From positions 1,674,001-1,738,000 of the forward strand of contig CAVXGZ010000001.1 of the NCBI GenBank assembly GCA_963761325.1: a stretch of 64,000 nt of DNA. Reading direction: 5' to 3'. The translations under genes and the position numbers were made by a program. The notes under the pieces are model-generated. The model was not told where the DNA came from. It worked only from the letters and a program-made list of their open reading frames with translations, and did not search any database. Of this stretch, positions 1 to 8,732 are shown in pieces (the stretch's first letter is position 1; the number at the start of each line of letters is the position of its first letter). Origin of the DNA: Streptantibioticus_C sp963761325. GTDB taxonomy: Bacteria > Actinomycetota > Actinomycetes > Streptomycetales > Streptomycetaceae.

Positions 1-181
1 CGACCGCGACCTCGTCGATCCGGGCGGGGTCCAGATCCGGGTTGCGGCGCAGCAACTCCCGGATGCACTTGATCACCAGATCGTCGGCGCGGGTCTCGTG
101 GTAGATGCCCTTCGGACCCGCCTTGCCGAACGGGGTACGGACACCGTCGACGAACACGACGTCCCTTGCGGTACGCGGCAC
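1..181 (-). CDS. Acetyl-CoA acetyltransferase (thiolase), N-terminal part only
   Basis: The gene runs off the left edge, so only about 60 N-terminal residues are visible. They read as a thiolase start: after a short basic lead comes DVVFVDGVRTPFGKAGPKG, the usual first beta strand and R-T-P-F-G-K/R turn of acetyl-CoA C-acyltransferases, then a RADDL-type segment. The GTG start at 181 is supported by a GGAGGAG ribosome site a few bases upstream. Thiolases join or cleave acyl-CoA units in fatty acid oxidation. The catalytic cysteine and histidines lie outside the window. It follows the RNase D gene in the same direction after a 184-base gap. The family call is firm; the exact substrate is unknown. 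Confidence 0.85.
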   Translation of the reverse strand, partial: MPRTARDVVFVDGVRTPFGKAGPKGIYHETRADDLVIKCIRELLRRNPDLDPARIDEVAV

Positions 182-365
182 TTTGGCTCTCCTCCAATGC
201 GGGGGCGCTGCTGGGGGAGCCGTCCAGGCGGCTCGCCCGTAATGCTACTCGCGGGTAACCAAAGTGCCCAGTCCCCCCGCCCTAAGCGGCGAAGGTCACA
301 CCGGTACCCGTGAGTCAAGGGTGCCGCGTGGCGGCGGCGAACGCCGCTCGGCGCCGGCCGGCGCG

Positions 366-1619
366 TCAGGCGTCGGGGTCGGGCGCGACGGCGGTCAGCG
401 CGGTCGCGATCAGCTCGGAGACCAGCTCGATCTGCCAGCGGCGCGCGCCGCGTTCGGCCAGCCGGAGCGCGACCGCCTCCGCGGTGGCGTCGGCCGGCGG
501 CTCCCAGCACACCCGCCGCACGGTGTCCGGCGTGATCAGGTTCTCCTGCGGCAGGCCGAGCCGCTCGGCCAGCGCGGTCACCCCGGCCCGGGCGGCGCTC
601 AGCCGCGCGGCGGCGGCCGGGTCGCGGTCCGCCCAGGAGCGCGGCGGCGGCGGGCCGGCCGGCGCCGGGCCGGGCTGCGGCAGCTCGCGCTCCGGCATGG
701 TGCGGGCCCGGTCCACCGCGGCCTGCCACTGGTCGAGCTGGCGGCGGCCGGTGCGGTTGCCGAAGCCGGGCAGCGCGGCCAGCGCGCTCGCGTTCTGCGG
801 CATGGCCAGCGCGGCGGTCACGATCGCGGCGTCGGTCAGCACCCGGCCGGGCGAGACGTCACGCCCCCTGGCCACCTCGTCGCGGGCGTTCCACAGCTCG
901 CGGACCGCGCCGAGCTGGCGGCGGCGTCTGACCTTGTGCATGCCGGAGGTGCGGCGCCACGGATCCACGCGCGGCGCGGGCGGCGGCGCGGCGGCGATCG
1001 CCTCGAACTCCTGCGTCGCCCACTCCAGCTTCTGCTGGCCGCGCAACTCCTCCTCCAGCGCGTCGCGCAGGTCCACCAGCAGCTCGACGTCGAGCGCCGC
1101 GTAGCGCAGCCACGGCTCGGGCAGCGGGCGGGTGGACCAGTCGACCGCCGAGTGGCCCTTCTCCAGCGCGAAGCCGAGCACGTTCTCCACCATCGGGCCG
1201 AGGCCCACCCGGGCGAAGCCGGCCAGCCGCCCGGCCAGCTCGGTGTCGAACAGCCGGGTCGGCCGCATGCCGATCTCGTACAGGCACGGCAGATCCTGGC
1301 TGGCGGCGTGCAGCACCCATTCCGCGTCGGCGATCGCGTCGCCCAACGAGGTCAGGTCGCCGCAGGCGATGGGGTCGATCAGCGCGGTCCCTGCTCCGGC
1401 GCGGCGCAACTGGACCAGGTAGGCCCGCTGTCCGTAGCGGTAGCCGGAGGCGCGCTCGGCGTCGACGGCGACCGGGCCGGTGCCGGCGGCGAAGGCCGCC
1501 ACCACGGAGGCCAGCGCCTCGGGATCGGCGGTCACCGGCGGGATGCCCTCGCGCGGGTCCAGCAACGGGACCGGCGCCGGGATAGCTTCGCTTGCTGCAG
1601 TCTCTCGGGCGTCGGTCAC
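366..1619 (-). CDS. rnd: Ribonuclease D (3'-5' exonuclease with HRDC domain)
   Basis: A 417-residue protein with a DnaQ-like exonuclease domain followed by an HRDC domain. Exo I is visible as D53-A-E55, Exo II as HAASQD (104-109) and Exo III as YAALD (173-177), which supply the acidic metal ligands for 3'-5' RNA trimming. An HRDC region follows at about 230-310, with the helical AALPGFGNRTGRR stretch. In other bacteria RNase D trims the 3' ends of stable RNA precursors. Length and domain order fit the actinobacterial form. It is followed downstream by the thiolase gene; the response regulator and hemE lie on the other side. Confidence 0.93.
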   Translation of the reverse strand: MTDARETAASEAIPAPVPLLDPREGIPPVTADPEALASVVAAFAAGTGPVAVDAERASGYRYGQRAYLVQLRRAGAGTALIDPIACGDLTSLGDAIADAEWVLHAASQDLPCLYEIGMRPTRLFDTELAGRLAGFARVGLGPMVENVLGFALEKGHSAVDWSTRPLPEPWLRYAALDVELLVDLRDALEEELRGQQKLEWATQEFEAIAAAPPPAPRVDPWRRTSGMHKVRRRRQLGAVRELWNARDEVARGRDVSPGRVLTDAAIVTAALAMPQNASALAALPGFGNRTGRRQLDQWQAAVDRARTMPERELPQPGPAPAGPPPPRSWADRDPAAAARLSAARAGVTALAERLGLPQENLITPDTVRRVCWEPPADATAEAVALRLAERGARRWQIELVSELIATALTAVAPDPDA

Positions 1620-1710
1620 CCGTCAAGGGTAGCCGGGCGGCGGAAGGGCTGGTCGCCGCGTTCGCCCGCGAGGTGCGGGTTCGGGTCACCGCGGCGGTGG
1701 GCCTGCGCCG

Positions 1711-1747
1711 GACGCCCGCCGACGGAAACGTTCCGCCTGCGGGCGTC
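1711..1747 (-). terminator. Hairpin terminator after the LuxR-type regulator
   Basis: A perfect 9-base inverted repeat (GACGCCCGC and GCGGGCGTC) encloses a 19-base loop that itself holds a small CGGAA-ACG-TTCCG stem. It sits 25 bases past the stop codon of the minus-strand regulator and before the RNase D gene. There is no T-run, as is common for terminators in this group. Function is inferred from position and structure only. Confidence 0.5.
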
Positions 1748-1771
1748 GGCGGGTCCGGCCGGAGCGGGATT

Positions 1772-2434
1772 TCAGTGGATGATCCCGGTGCGCAGCGCGA
1801 CCGCCACCATGCCGGCCCGGTCGCCGGTGCCGAGCTTGCGGGCGATGCGCGCCAGGTGGCTCTTGACGGTCAGCGCCGACAGGCCCATCGAGACGCCGAT
1901 CGCCTTGTTCGACTGGCCCTCGGCGACCAGCCGCAGCACCTCCACCTCGCGGCCGGACAGCTCCCGGTAGCCGCCCGGGTGGCCGGGGGCGCCGGGCGGG
2001 CGGCGCTGCATCCGGGCGCCGGGCGCCCCGATCGGCGCGGCGCCGGGCCGCTGGGCGAGGCCGATGTTGGTCCGGGTGCCGGTCACGACGTAGCCCTTGA
2101 CGCCGCCGGCCAGCGCGTTGCGCACCGCGCCGATGTCGTCGGCGGCCGACAGCGCCAGCCCGTTGGGCCAGCCGGCCGCCCGGGTCTCGGCCAGCAGGGT
2201 CAGTCCGGAACCGTCGGGCAGGTGGACGTCGGCGACGCAGATGTCGCGCGGCGTGCCGACCCGGGGGCGGGCCTCCGCGATCGAGGACGCTTCGATCACG
2301 TCGCGGACGCCGAGGGCCCACAGATGCCGTGTGACGGTGCTGCGGACGCGCGGGTCGGCGACGACGACCATGGCCGTCGGCTTGATCGGGCGGTAGGCGA
2401 CCAGGCTTGTGGGGTGGTCGAGAAGAACCGACAC
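1772..2434 (-). CDS. Atypical LuxR/NarL-type response regulator (orphan)
   Basis: A 220-residue protein with an N-terminal receiver-like domain (about 21-125) and a C-terminal LuxR helix-turn-helix (about 158-203, LSGREVEVLRLVAEGQSNKA). The start is GTG at 2434, chosen because AAGGAGG lies just upstream; a longer in-frame extension lacks this. D69 in VADVHLPDGSG fits the phosphoacceptor. The usual acidic pair near the N-terminus is reduced (VADP), and the switch lysine after GYV is a threonine (GVKGYVVTG). No histidine kinase is adjacent, so phosphorylation-independent control is plausible. Targets are unknown. Confidence 0.85.
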   Translation of the reverse strand: MSVLLDHPTSLVAYRPIKPTAMVVVADPRVRSTVTRHLWALGVRDVIEASSIAEARPRVGTPRDICVADVHLPDGSGLTLLAETRAAGWPNGLALSAADDIGAVRNALAGGVKGYVVTGTRTNIGLAQRPGAAPIGAPGARMQRRPPGAPGHPGGYRELSGREVEVLRLVAEGQSNKAIGVSMGLSALTVKSHLARIARKLGTGDRAGMVAVALRTGIIH

Positions 2435-2671
2435 CGGGCCTCCTTGGGGTGGCGGAACGCGTCCGGCGAAGGAGGGGGAGGGCCGGAGTTCCGCGAGGAT
2501 TAGGGTCACAGTCCTCTTCGGCACTCGGGGAAGTCGGCTTTAGGGAAAGATCACGATTTATTCCGTAATGTTTCTCCCCGAACGGGCGCTCAAGCGATCG
2601 ATCTCGATATCCGAAGTGACCACCGAATCGACAGAACCAATCGCGAACCGCTCCGCGCCCCCGCGCGGGCG

Positions 2672-3286
2672 TCAGCGCGGGCCGCGGCGGTTGGGCAGCG
2701 AGACCACGCCGGGGCCCTGCTCGCCCTGCACCGGCGGCAGTCCGGCGCCGGCGCACAGCAGCTCGCACCAGGCCGCCAGGTGCGCCGCGGTGTCCGGGAA
2801 GCCGGCCGCGGTGTCCTGCGGCGTCCAGGACGCGCGCACCTCGATCTGCGTGCTGTCGACCCGGTCGGCCAGCGCGCCGAAGTGGTGGGAGGAACTGCGC
2901 GAGACCGTGCCGCTCGGCTCCGAGTACCCCGCGCCGCGGGCGGCCAGCGCCCCGGTCAGCCACGACCAGCAGACCTCGGGCAGCAGCGGGTCGGCGGCCA
3001 TCTCCGGTTCCAGCTCGGCGCGCGCCAGCGTCACGACGCGGAAGGTGCCCTGCCACGCCTCCTGCCGCTGCGGATCGTGCAGCAGCACCAGCCGGCCGTC
3101 CGCCAGCTCCTCGTCCTCGCAGACCACCGCGGCCTGCAGCGCGTAGGCGAACGGCGCCAGGCGCTTGGGCGCCGGCATCGCGGTCAGCTCCACCTCCGCC
3201 CGCGTCGGCGCGGCGAGCAGCGCCTCCACCGCCTGCCGGAACGCGAGTGGTTCCTCGTCCGCCGGGTGTCCGTGAGCCGCTGCCAT
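2672..3286 (-). CDS. DUF3000 family protein
   Basis: A 204-residue protein matching the actinobacterial DUF3000 family, which usually sits beside hemE as it does here. The start is ATG at 3286, the first Met giving the family N-terminus (MAAAHGHPADEEPLAFRQAV). It is soluble, acidic and has no signal peptide or membrane segment. Recognisable stretches are MPAPKRLAPFAYAL and VEVRASWTPQDT-like text near residue 160. It is divergent from hemE with only 90 bases between the two starts, so they probably share a promoter region. No biochemical role is known to me and I do not infer one. Confidence 0.8.
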   Translation of the reverse strand: MAAAHGHPADEEPLAFRQAVEALLAAPTRAEVELTAMPAPKRLAPFAYALQAAVVCEDEELADGRLVLLHDPQRQEAWQGTFRVVTLARAELEPEMAADPLLPEVCWSWLTGALAARGAGYSEPSGTVSRSSSHHFGALADRVDSTQIEVRASWTPQDTAAGFPDTAAHLAAWCELLCAGAGLPPVQGEQGPGVVSLPNRRGPR

Positions 3287-3376
3287 GCCCGGAAGACTAG
3301 GGGCCCCGCCCGCTCCGGTACGGGAGGACACCGGGCGTGGCGGGTCGCCCCTTCGGCCCATGCGAAAATTCCCGGT

Positions 3377-4465
3377 GTGAGTGCAGACAAGCGAACCACC
3401 GCCGGCCGCCGCCCCGATTCCGCCACCGCCGACTCGGCGTTCATCCGGGCCTGCCGGGGCGAACCGGTGCCGCACACCCCGGTGTGGTTCATGCGGCAGG
3501 CGGGGCGCTCCCTGCCGGAGTACCGCAAGGTCCGCGAGGGCACCGCGATGCTGGAGTCCTGCATGCGGCCCGACCTGGTCACCGAGATCACCCTGCAGCC
3601 GGTGCGCCGCCACCACGTGGACGCGGCCATCTACTTCAGCGACATCGTGGTGCCGATCAAGGCCGTCGGCTTCGACATCGACATCAAGCCCGGCGTCGGC
3701 CCGGTCGCGCCCGACCCGGTCAGGACCCGCGCCGACCTCGCCCGGCTGCGCCCGCTGGAGCCGGACGACGTCGGCTACGTCACCGAGGCGGTCGGCCTGC
3801 TCACGGCCGAGCTCGGCGCCACCCCGCTGATCGGCTTCGCCGGCGCCCCGTTCACCGTGGCCAGCTACCTCATCGAGGGCGGCCCGTCGCGCAACCACGA
3901 GCGCACCAAGGCGATGATGTACGGCGAGCCGGAGCTGTGGAGCGCGCTGCTCGACCGGCTCGCCGACATCACCGCCGCCTTCCTGAAGGTGCAGATCGAG
4001 GCGGGCGCCTCGGCCGTGCAGCTCTTCGACTCCTGGGCCGGCTGCCTGTCGCCCGAGGACTACCGGCGGCACGTCATGCCCGCCTCCGCCAAGATCTTCG
4101 ACGCGGTCGCCTCCTACGGCGTGCCGCGCATCCACTTCGGCGTCGGCACCGGGGAGTTGCTCGGCCTGATGTCGCAGGCCGGCGCCGACGTGGTGGGCGT
4201 CGACTGGCGGGTGCCGCTGGACGAGGCCGCCCGCCGGGCGCCCGGCAAGCCGCTGCAGGGCAACCTCGACCCCGCGCTGCTCTTCGCGCCCGCCGCCGCG
4301 ACCGAGGCCAAGGCCCGCGAGGTGCTGGAGGCCGGCCGCGCCGCTCCCGGCCACATCTTCAACCTGGGCCACGGCGTGCTGCCCCACACCGATCCCGACG
4401 CCCTGACCCGGCTCGTCGACTTCGTCCACACGGCCGGCGCGTCGGGCGGGGTCGGCTCCCGCTGA
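3377..4465 (+). CDS. hemE: Uroporphyrinogen decarboxylase
   Basis: A 362-residue cytosolic enzyme that removes four acetate carboxyls from uroporphyrinogen III to give coproporphyrinogen III. The family signature PVWFMRQAGRSLPEYR lies at 35-50, with the substrate-binding arginines R40 and R44. The second signature GFAGAPFTVASYLIEGG and the late GHGVLPHTDPD stretch are also present. The start is GTG at 3377, which gives a normal family length; a longer open frame upstream overlaps the divergent DUF3000 gene and is not used. The next two genes complete the heme route, with short gaps suggesting one operon. Confidence 0.96.
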   Translation: MSADKRTTAGRRPDSATADSAFIRACRGEPVPHTPVWFMRQAGRSLPEYRKVREGTAMLESCMRPDLVTEITLQPVRRHHVDAAIYFSDIVVPIKAVGFDIDIKPGVGPVAPDPVRTRADLARLRPLEPDDVGYVTEAVGLLTAELGATPLIGFAGAPFTVASYLIEGGPSRNHERTKAMMYGEPELWSALLDRLADITAAFLKVQIEAGASAVQLFDSWAGCLSPEDYRRHVMPASAKIFDAVASYGVPRIHFGVGTGELLGLMSQAGADVVGVDWRVPLDEAARRAPGKPLQGNLDPALLFAPAAATEAKAREVLEAGRAAPGHIFNLGHGVLPHTDPDALTRLVDFVHTAGASGGVGSR

Positions 4466-4487
4466 CCGCGGTGGCACAGTTGACGGC

Positions 4488-5975
4488 ATGAGCGCAACAC
4501 TCGCCGGATCCCATCCGGTTGACCCCCGCGGCCGCGTCGTCGTGGTCGGCGGCGGCATCTCCGGACTCGCCGCCGCCCACCACCTGGTACGCGCGGGCGC
4601 CGAGGTGACGCTGCTGGAGTCCGCGGACCGCCTCGGCGGCAAGCTGCACGCCGACGAGATCGCCGGCGTGCCGGTGGACCTCGGCGCCGAGTCGATGCTC
4701 GCCCGCCGCCCGGAGGCCGTCGGGCTGGCCCGGCAGGTCGGCCTCGCGGACGACCTGCGGCCGCCCGCCACCGCACGGGCCGCGCTGTGGACCCGCGGCC
4801 GGCTGCGGCCGATGCCGCGCGGCCACCTGATGGGCGTCCCCGGCGACCTGGGGCCGCTCTCGGCGTCCGGCGTGCTCTCGCCCGCCGGGCTGGCCCGGCT
4901 GCCGATGGACCACGTGCTGCCGCGCACCCGGGTCGGCGACGACGTCGCGATCGGCGAGTACGTCGCGGCCCGGCTCGGCCGCGAGGTGGTCGACCGCCTG
5001 GTGGAACCGCTGCTGGGCGGGGTCTACGCCGGCAACGCCTACCGGATCTCGATGCGCGCCGCCGTCCCGCAGCTGTTCAAGGCGGTGCGCGAGCAGCGGT
5101 CGTTGATCGAAGGGGTGCGCGGTGCGATGCGCCGGGCCGCCCGGGCGCCCGGCGCCCCGGGACCCGACGCGCCGGTGTTCATGGGCATCCGCGGCGGTGT
5201 GGGACGGCTGCCGCTGGCGGTCGCCGACGCCTGCCGGGCCGCGGGCGCCGACGTGCGCACCGGGGTGCGGGTCCGCGGCCTCAAGCGCTCCGGCCACGGC
5301 TGGTCGGTGCTGACCGACGGCGCCGGCGCGTCGGCCGTGCTGGCCGCCGACGCGGTGGTCCTCGCGGTCCCCGCGCCGGTCGCCTCGAAGCTGCTGCGTG
5401 GCGAATCCCCGGTCGCGGCGGCCGAGTTGGACACCGTCGAGTACGCGAGCATGGCGCTGGTCACCATGGCCTTCCGCCGCCGCGACCTGCTCGGGCTGCC
5501 GGCCGGCAGCGGTTTCCTGGTGCCGCCGGTGGACCGCCGCACCATCAAGGCGTCCACCTTCTCCAGCCGCAAGTGGGGCTGGGTGGACGAGGCCGGCCCG
5601 GACACCTTCGTGCTGCGCACCTCGGTCGGCCGGCACGGCGAGGAGGCCGACCTCGCCTGGGACGACACCGAACTCGTCCGGCTGTCCCGGGAGGACCTGG
5701 CCGAGGCGGCCGGCGTGGTGGCGGCGCCGGTGGCGGCCCGGGTGACCCGGTGGGAGAACGGGCTGCCGCAGTACCCGGTCGGGCACGTCGGCAAGGTGGC
5801 CAGGATCCGCGAACACGTGGCGAAGCTGCCCGCTCTCGCGGTGTGCGGCGCGCTCTACGACGGGGTGGGCATCCCGGCGTGCGTGGCCGCCGCGCACCGG
5901 GCCGCCGACGAGGTGCTGGCCGGCCTGGCGGCGCGGACCCCGGGTCCCGGCACCGCGGACCGGGCGGGACAATAG
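4488..5975 (+). CDS. hemY: HemY-type oxidase, probably coproporphyrinogen III oxidase
   Basis: A 495-residue FAD enzyme. The dinucleotide-binding motif VVVVGGGISGLAAAHHL lies at 17-33, and the C-terminal FAD segment CGALYDGVGIPACVAAAH is intact. By homology it is the HemY/HemG-type porphyrinogen oxidase. In actinobacteria that pair this enzyme with ChdC, as here, it oxidises coproporphyrinogen III to coproporphyrin III (CgoX activity) rather than acting on protoporphyrinogen. It starts 22 bases after hemE and ends 4 bases before chdC, so the three are very likely one transcript. The pathway assignment is inferred from this neighbourhood. Confidence 0.93.
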   Translation: MSATLAGSHPVDPRGRVVVVGGGISGLAAAHHLVRAGAEVTLLESADRLGGKLHADEIAGVPVDLGAESMLARRPEAVGLARQVGLADDLRPPATARAALWTRGRLRPMPRGHLMGVPGDLGPLSASGVLSPAGLARLPMDHVLPRTRVGDDVAIGEYVAARLGREVVDRLVEPLLGGVYAGNAYRISMRAAVPQLFKAVREQRSLIEGVRGAMRRAARAPGAPGPDAPVFMGIRGGVGRLPLAVADACRAAGADVRTGVRVRGLKRSGHGWSVLTDGAGASAVLAADAVVLAVPAPVASKLLRGESPVAAAELDTVEYASMALVTMAFRRRDLLGLPAGSGFLVPPVDRRTIKASTFSSRKWGWVDEAGPDTFVLRTSVGRHGEEADLAWDDTELVRLSREDLAEAAGVVAAPVAARVTRWENGLPQYPVGHVGKVARIREHVAKLPALAVCGALYDGVGIPACVAAAHRAADEVLAGLAARTPGPGTADRAGQ

Positions 5976-5979
5976 CCGT

Positions 5980-6705
5980 ATGACCGAGAATGCTGACGGC
6001 CCCGCCAAGGCCCCCAACGCGGGCAAGAAGGCGCGCGACCTCAACGACGTGATCCGCTACACCCTCTGGTCGGTCTTCAAGCTGCGCGACGTGCTGCCCG
6101 AGGACCGGTCCGGCTACGCCGACGAGGTCCAGGAGCTGTTCGACCAGCTCGGCGCCAAGGACGTGACGGTGCGCGGCACCTACGACGTCTCCGGGCTGCG
6201 CGCGGACGCCGACCTGATGATCTGGTGGCACGCCGAGAACTCCGACGACCTGCAGGACGCCTACAACCGCTTCCGGCGCACCCGGCTCGGCCGGCACCTG
6301 GAGCCGGTGTGGTCCAACATGGCGCTGCACCGCCCGGCGGAGTTCAACAAGTCGCACGTCCCGGCGTTCCTGGCCGACGAGAACCCGCGCGACTACCTGA
6401 GCGTCTACCCGTTCGTCCGCTCCTACGACTGGTACCTGCTGCCCGACGAGGACCGGCGCCGGATGCTCGCCGACCACGGCAAGATGGCCCGCGGCTACCC
6501 CGACGTGCGGGCGAACACGGTGGCCTCCTTCTCGCTCGGCGACTACGAGTGGATCCTCGCCTTCGAGGCCGACGAGCTGCACCGCATCGTGGACCTGATG
6601 CGCCACCTGCGCGCCTCCGAGGCCCGGCTGCACGTGCGCGAGGAAGTGCCGTTCTACACCGGCCGCCGCCGCTCGGTCGCCGACCTGGTGGCCGCACTGG
6701 CCTGA
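5980..6705 (+). CDS. chdC: Coproheme decarboxylase (hydrogen peroxide-dependent heme synthase)
   Basis: A 241-residue protein of the HemQ/ChdC family, chlorite dismutase fold. It turns coproheme into heme b by two peroxide-driven decarboxylations, the last step of the coproporphyrin-dependent pathway. The conserved tyrosine thought to act in catalysis is Y143 in SVYPFVRSYDWYLL, and the proximal heme histidine fits H166 in MLADHGKMARGYP. The start is ATG at 5980, four bases past the upstream gene. Older annotation calls such proteins chlorite dismutase; the arginine typical of true chlorite dismutases is not expected here. The pair with the HemY-type gene is a strong actinobacterial marker. 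Confidence 0.94.
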   Translation: MTENADGPAKAPNAGKKARDLNDVIRYTLWSVFKLRDVLPEDRSGYADEVQELFDQLGAKDVTVRGTYDVSGLRADADLMIWWHAENSDDLQDAYNRFRRTRLGRHLEPVWSNMALHRPAEFNKSHVPAFLADENPRDYLSVYPFVRSYDWYLLPDEDRRRMLADHGKMARGYPDVRANTVASFSLGDYEWILAFEADELHRIVDLMRHLRASEARLHVREEVPFYTGRRRSVADLVAALA

Positions 6706-6761
6706 CCGCCCGCGGCTGGGGCGGCCGCTTTCAGAGCTGGATTTGAGGTACAGCACTGGCG

Positions 6762-7364
6762 GTGGGACCGTCGGGCAGACCAGACTGGCACGGCATGGGG
6801 GCGGAAACGGGCGGCGTACGCGGCGGGGACATCACGGACACCGTGGACGTGCTCGTCATCTGCGGTGCGGCCGGGGTGGGCAAGACCTCGACCGCTCATG
6901 AGGTGTCCCTGCGGCTCGCGGAGGACGGCCTGGCCCACGCGCTGGTCGACGCCGACGAGCTGGACCGCGTGCACCCCTGGCCGGTGCCGGGGCTGCCGGT
7001 CTACGAGATGGCCCGGCGCAACCTGTCCGCCGTCTGGGGCAACTACGCCGCGCTGGGCCACCACCGGCTGGTGCTGTGCGGTGTGCTGGCCGATCTGCGC
7101 CAGGAGTTGCGCTGGATAGCCGAGGCGGTTCCGGACGCGGCGTTCACCGTGGTGCGGCTGACCGCCCGGCTCGGTGTGCTGGAGACCCGGGTGCGCCGCC
7201 GGGAGATCGGCACCGCGACCGAAGACCAGCTGATGCGCAGCACGCGGCAGTGGGAGGAGATCGCGGTCTTCGACCCGCCCGGCACCCTGGTCGTGGACAC
7301 CGACGGCCTCAGTGTCAGCGACACGGCCGAGCGCGTCATGGCCCTGTGGCCGGCGGTCTCCTGA
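6762..7364 (+). CDS. P-loop NTPase, adenylylsulfate kinase/AAA-like, unknown role
   Basis: A 200-residue soluble protein with a clear Walker A (GAAGVGKT, 35-42) and a small-kinase look: VLVICGAAG strand, then LVDADELDRVHP, and a C-terminal VVDTDGLS. An arginine-rich segment (ETRVRRREIG) at about 140-150 could be a lid. This resembles nucleotide or small-molecule kinases of the AAA_33/APS kinase-like group, but I cannot name a substrate. The open frame begins at GTG 6762; an ATG at 6795 is an alternative start, since neither has a striking ribosome site. It lies 56 bases after chdC and converges on the peptidyl-tRNA hydrolase gene. Confidence 0.7.
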   Translation: MGPSGRPDWHGMGAETGGVRGGDITDTVDVLVICGAAGVGKTSTAHEVSLRLAEDGLAHALVDADELDRVHPWPVPGLPVYEMARRNLSAVWGNYAALGHHRLVLCGVLADLRQELRWIAEAVPDAAFTVVRLTARLGVLETRVRRREIGTATEDQLMRSTRQWEEIAVFDPPGTLVVDTDGLSVSDTAERVMALWPAVS

Positions 7365-7406
7365 CCCGATCGCCGGCCGGCCCTTCGCCTCGCCTGAGGG
7401 CCTCGC

Positions 7407-8153
7407 CTACGGGCGCAGCGCGGGGTGCTCGGCGACCACCGTGCTGGAGCCCGGCGCGACCTCGGTGAAGCCCGCGTCGCGCACCAGCGGGAGTCCGGAG
7501 GCGGTCAACCGGGCCCACCGGTCGGCCCGCGCGGTCCGTACCGCCAGCGCGAAGCCCGACTCCCGCCAGGCGGTCCGCTCGGCGTCCGACAGCTCCCACC
7601 AGGCGAGTTGGGCGGCGTGCCCGGTCTGCGCCATCGCCTTGCCGGCCGACATCGCGACGTCCGGGTTGAGCCACAGCACGGGCAGGTCGCCGTCGGCCGC
7701 GCCGTCCCGCGCGTCGGCCGCTGTCTCCGGGTCGTCCGGCTCGTCCGGATCGGTCAGCTCGGTGCCGGAGACCTGCAGCCGCACCAGGTCCTTCGGCCAG
7801 CCGTCCAACGGCACCGGCGGGAAGACCCGCACCTGCGCCTGACGCCCGCACACCGTGATGCCGGGCAGCGTCTCGGCCCGCCGCCACTCCGCGCCGCGGG
7901 CCCGCCGCACCACCTTGCGGATCCTGGCGTCCTCCCACTCGTGCCTGGCCCGGGCCCACTCGCCGTCGTCGGTGGCGCGCTCGTCGGCGAGGAAGGTGAG
8001 CACCGCGCGGGCCGCCGTCTCCAGGGCGTCGGTGCGGCCCGGGGGAGCGTCACGTTCCATGCGGACCACGAGAGGCAGGACGAACTGCGGGGCCGCGTCC
8101 CGGTCGGCCGTCGCCGCGTCCGAGGGAGCCGTGAAGGGGTCAGGGCTGGTCAC
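7407..8153 (-). CDS. Peptidyl-tRNA hydrolase, PTH2 family
   Basis: A 248-residue protein whose C-terminal part fits PTH2, the fold otherwise best known from archaea and eukaryotes. Residues 163-186 read NPDVAMSAGKAMAQTGHAA..., the lysine-alanine-histidine helix of the family, and the end carries DAGFTEVAPGSSTVVA, the usual last strand. PTH2 frees tRNA from peptides dropped by ribosomes. The N-terminal 120 residues are an actinobacterial extension with charged segments; a D/E-rich linker (134-156) joins the two. Whether it hydrolyses peptidyl-tRNA in this organism is not shown by the sequence. The family call is good. Confidence 0.8.
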   Translation of the reverse strand: MTSPDPFTAPSDAATADRDAAPQFVLPLVVRMERDAPPGRTDALETAARAVLTFLADERATDDGEWARARHEWEDARIRKVVRRARGAEWRRAETLPGITVCGRQAQVRVFPPVPLDGWPKDLVRLQVSGTELTDPDEPDDPETAADARDGAADGDLPVLWLNPDVAMSAGKAMAQTGHAAQLAWWELSDAERTAWRESGFALAVRTARADRWARLTASGLPLVRDAGFTEVAPGSSTVVAEHPALRP

Positions 8154-8314
8154 CGGGTCAGCATGCCACGTCGTTCAGCCGATCGGGTGAACGCCGCCGA
8201 GGACGGGAACATCGGCCCCGGCGGGCCCGTTTGACGGATCGAACAAGGGCGCGAGTCACGGTGCGGCCGGGCCGGCGGGGACCCGGCGCGCGGAGGCCGG
8301 TGCCCCCGGCGCGG

Positions 8315-8722
8315 TCAGCTTCCGTCGGGGCTGAGCCGCAGGGAGATGCTGTTGATGCAGTAGCGCTGGTCGGTGGGGGTCTGGTAGCCCTCGCCCTCGA
8401 AGACGTGGCCCAGGTGGGAGCCGCAGCGGGCGCAGCGCACCTCGGTGCGGGCCATGCCGTGCGAGCGGTCCTCGATCAGCTCGACGGCCTCGGTGTCCTT
8501 CGGGTCGTAGAAGGACGGCCAGCCGCAGTGCGAGGCGAACTTGGTGTCGGAGCGGAAGAGTTCGGCGCCGCAGGCACGGCAGGAGTAGACGCCCTCGGTC
8601 GTGGTGTCGGTGTACTCGCCGCGGAAGGCGGGCTCGGTGCCCGCCTGGCGCAGCACCGCGTACTCGGCGGGGGTCAGCTCCTCGCGCCACTGCGCGTCGG
8701 GCTTGTCGATCTCGTACGGCAT
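8315..8722 (-). CDS. msrB: Peptide-methionine (R)-S-oxide reductase
   Basis: A 135-residue MsrB that repairs oxidised methionine by reducing the R-sulfoxide. Two CxxC pairs that bind structural zinc are present (C48/C51 and C97/C100). The catalytic cysteine is C122 in the YCINSISL motif, and C66 in SHCGWPSFY is placed to act as the resolving cysteine. Full family length, no signal peptide, so it acts in the cytosol. It lies 10 bases downstream of murC on the same strand and is probably cotranscribed with it. Confidence 0.95.
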   Translation of the reverse strand: MPYEIDKPDAQWREELTPAEYAVLRQAGTEPAFRGEYTDTTTEGVYSCRACGAELFRSDTKFASHCGWPSFYDPKDTEAVELIEDRSHGMARTEVRCARCGSHLGHVFEGEGYQTPTDQRYCINSISLRLSPDGS

Positions 8723-8732
8723 GGGCTGCTCC

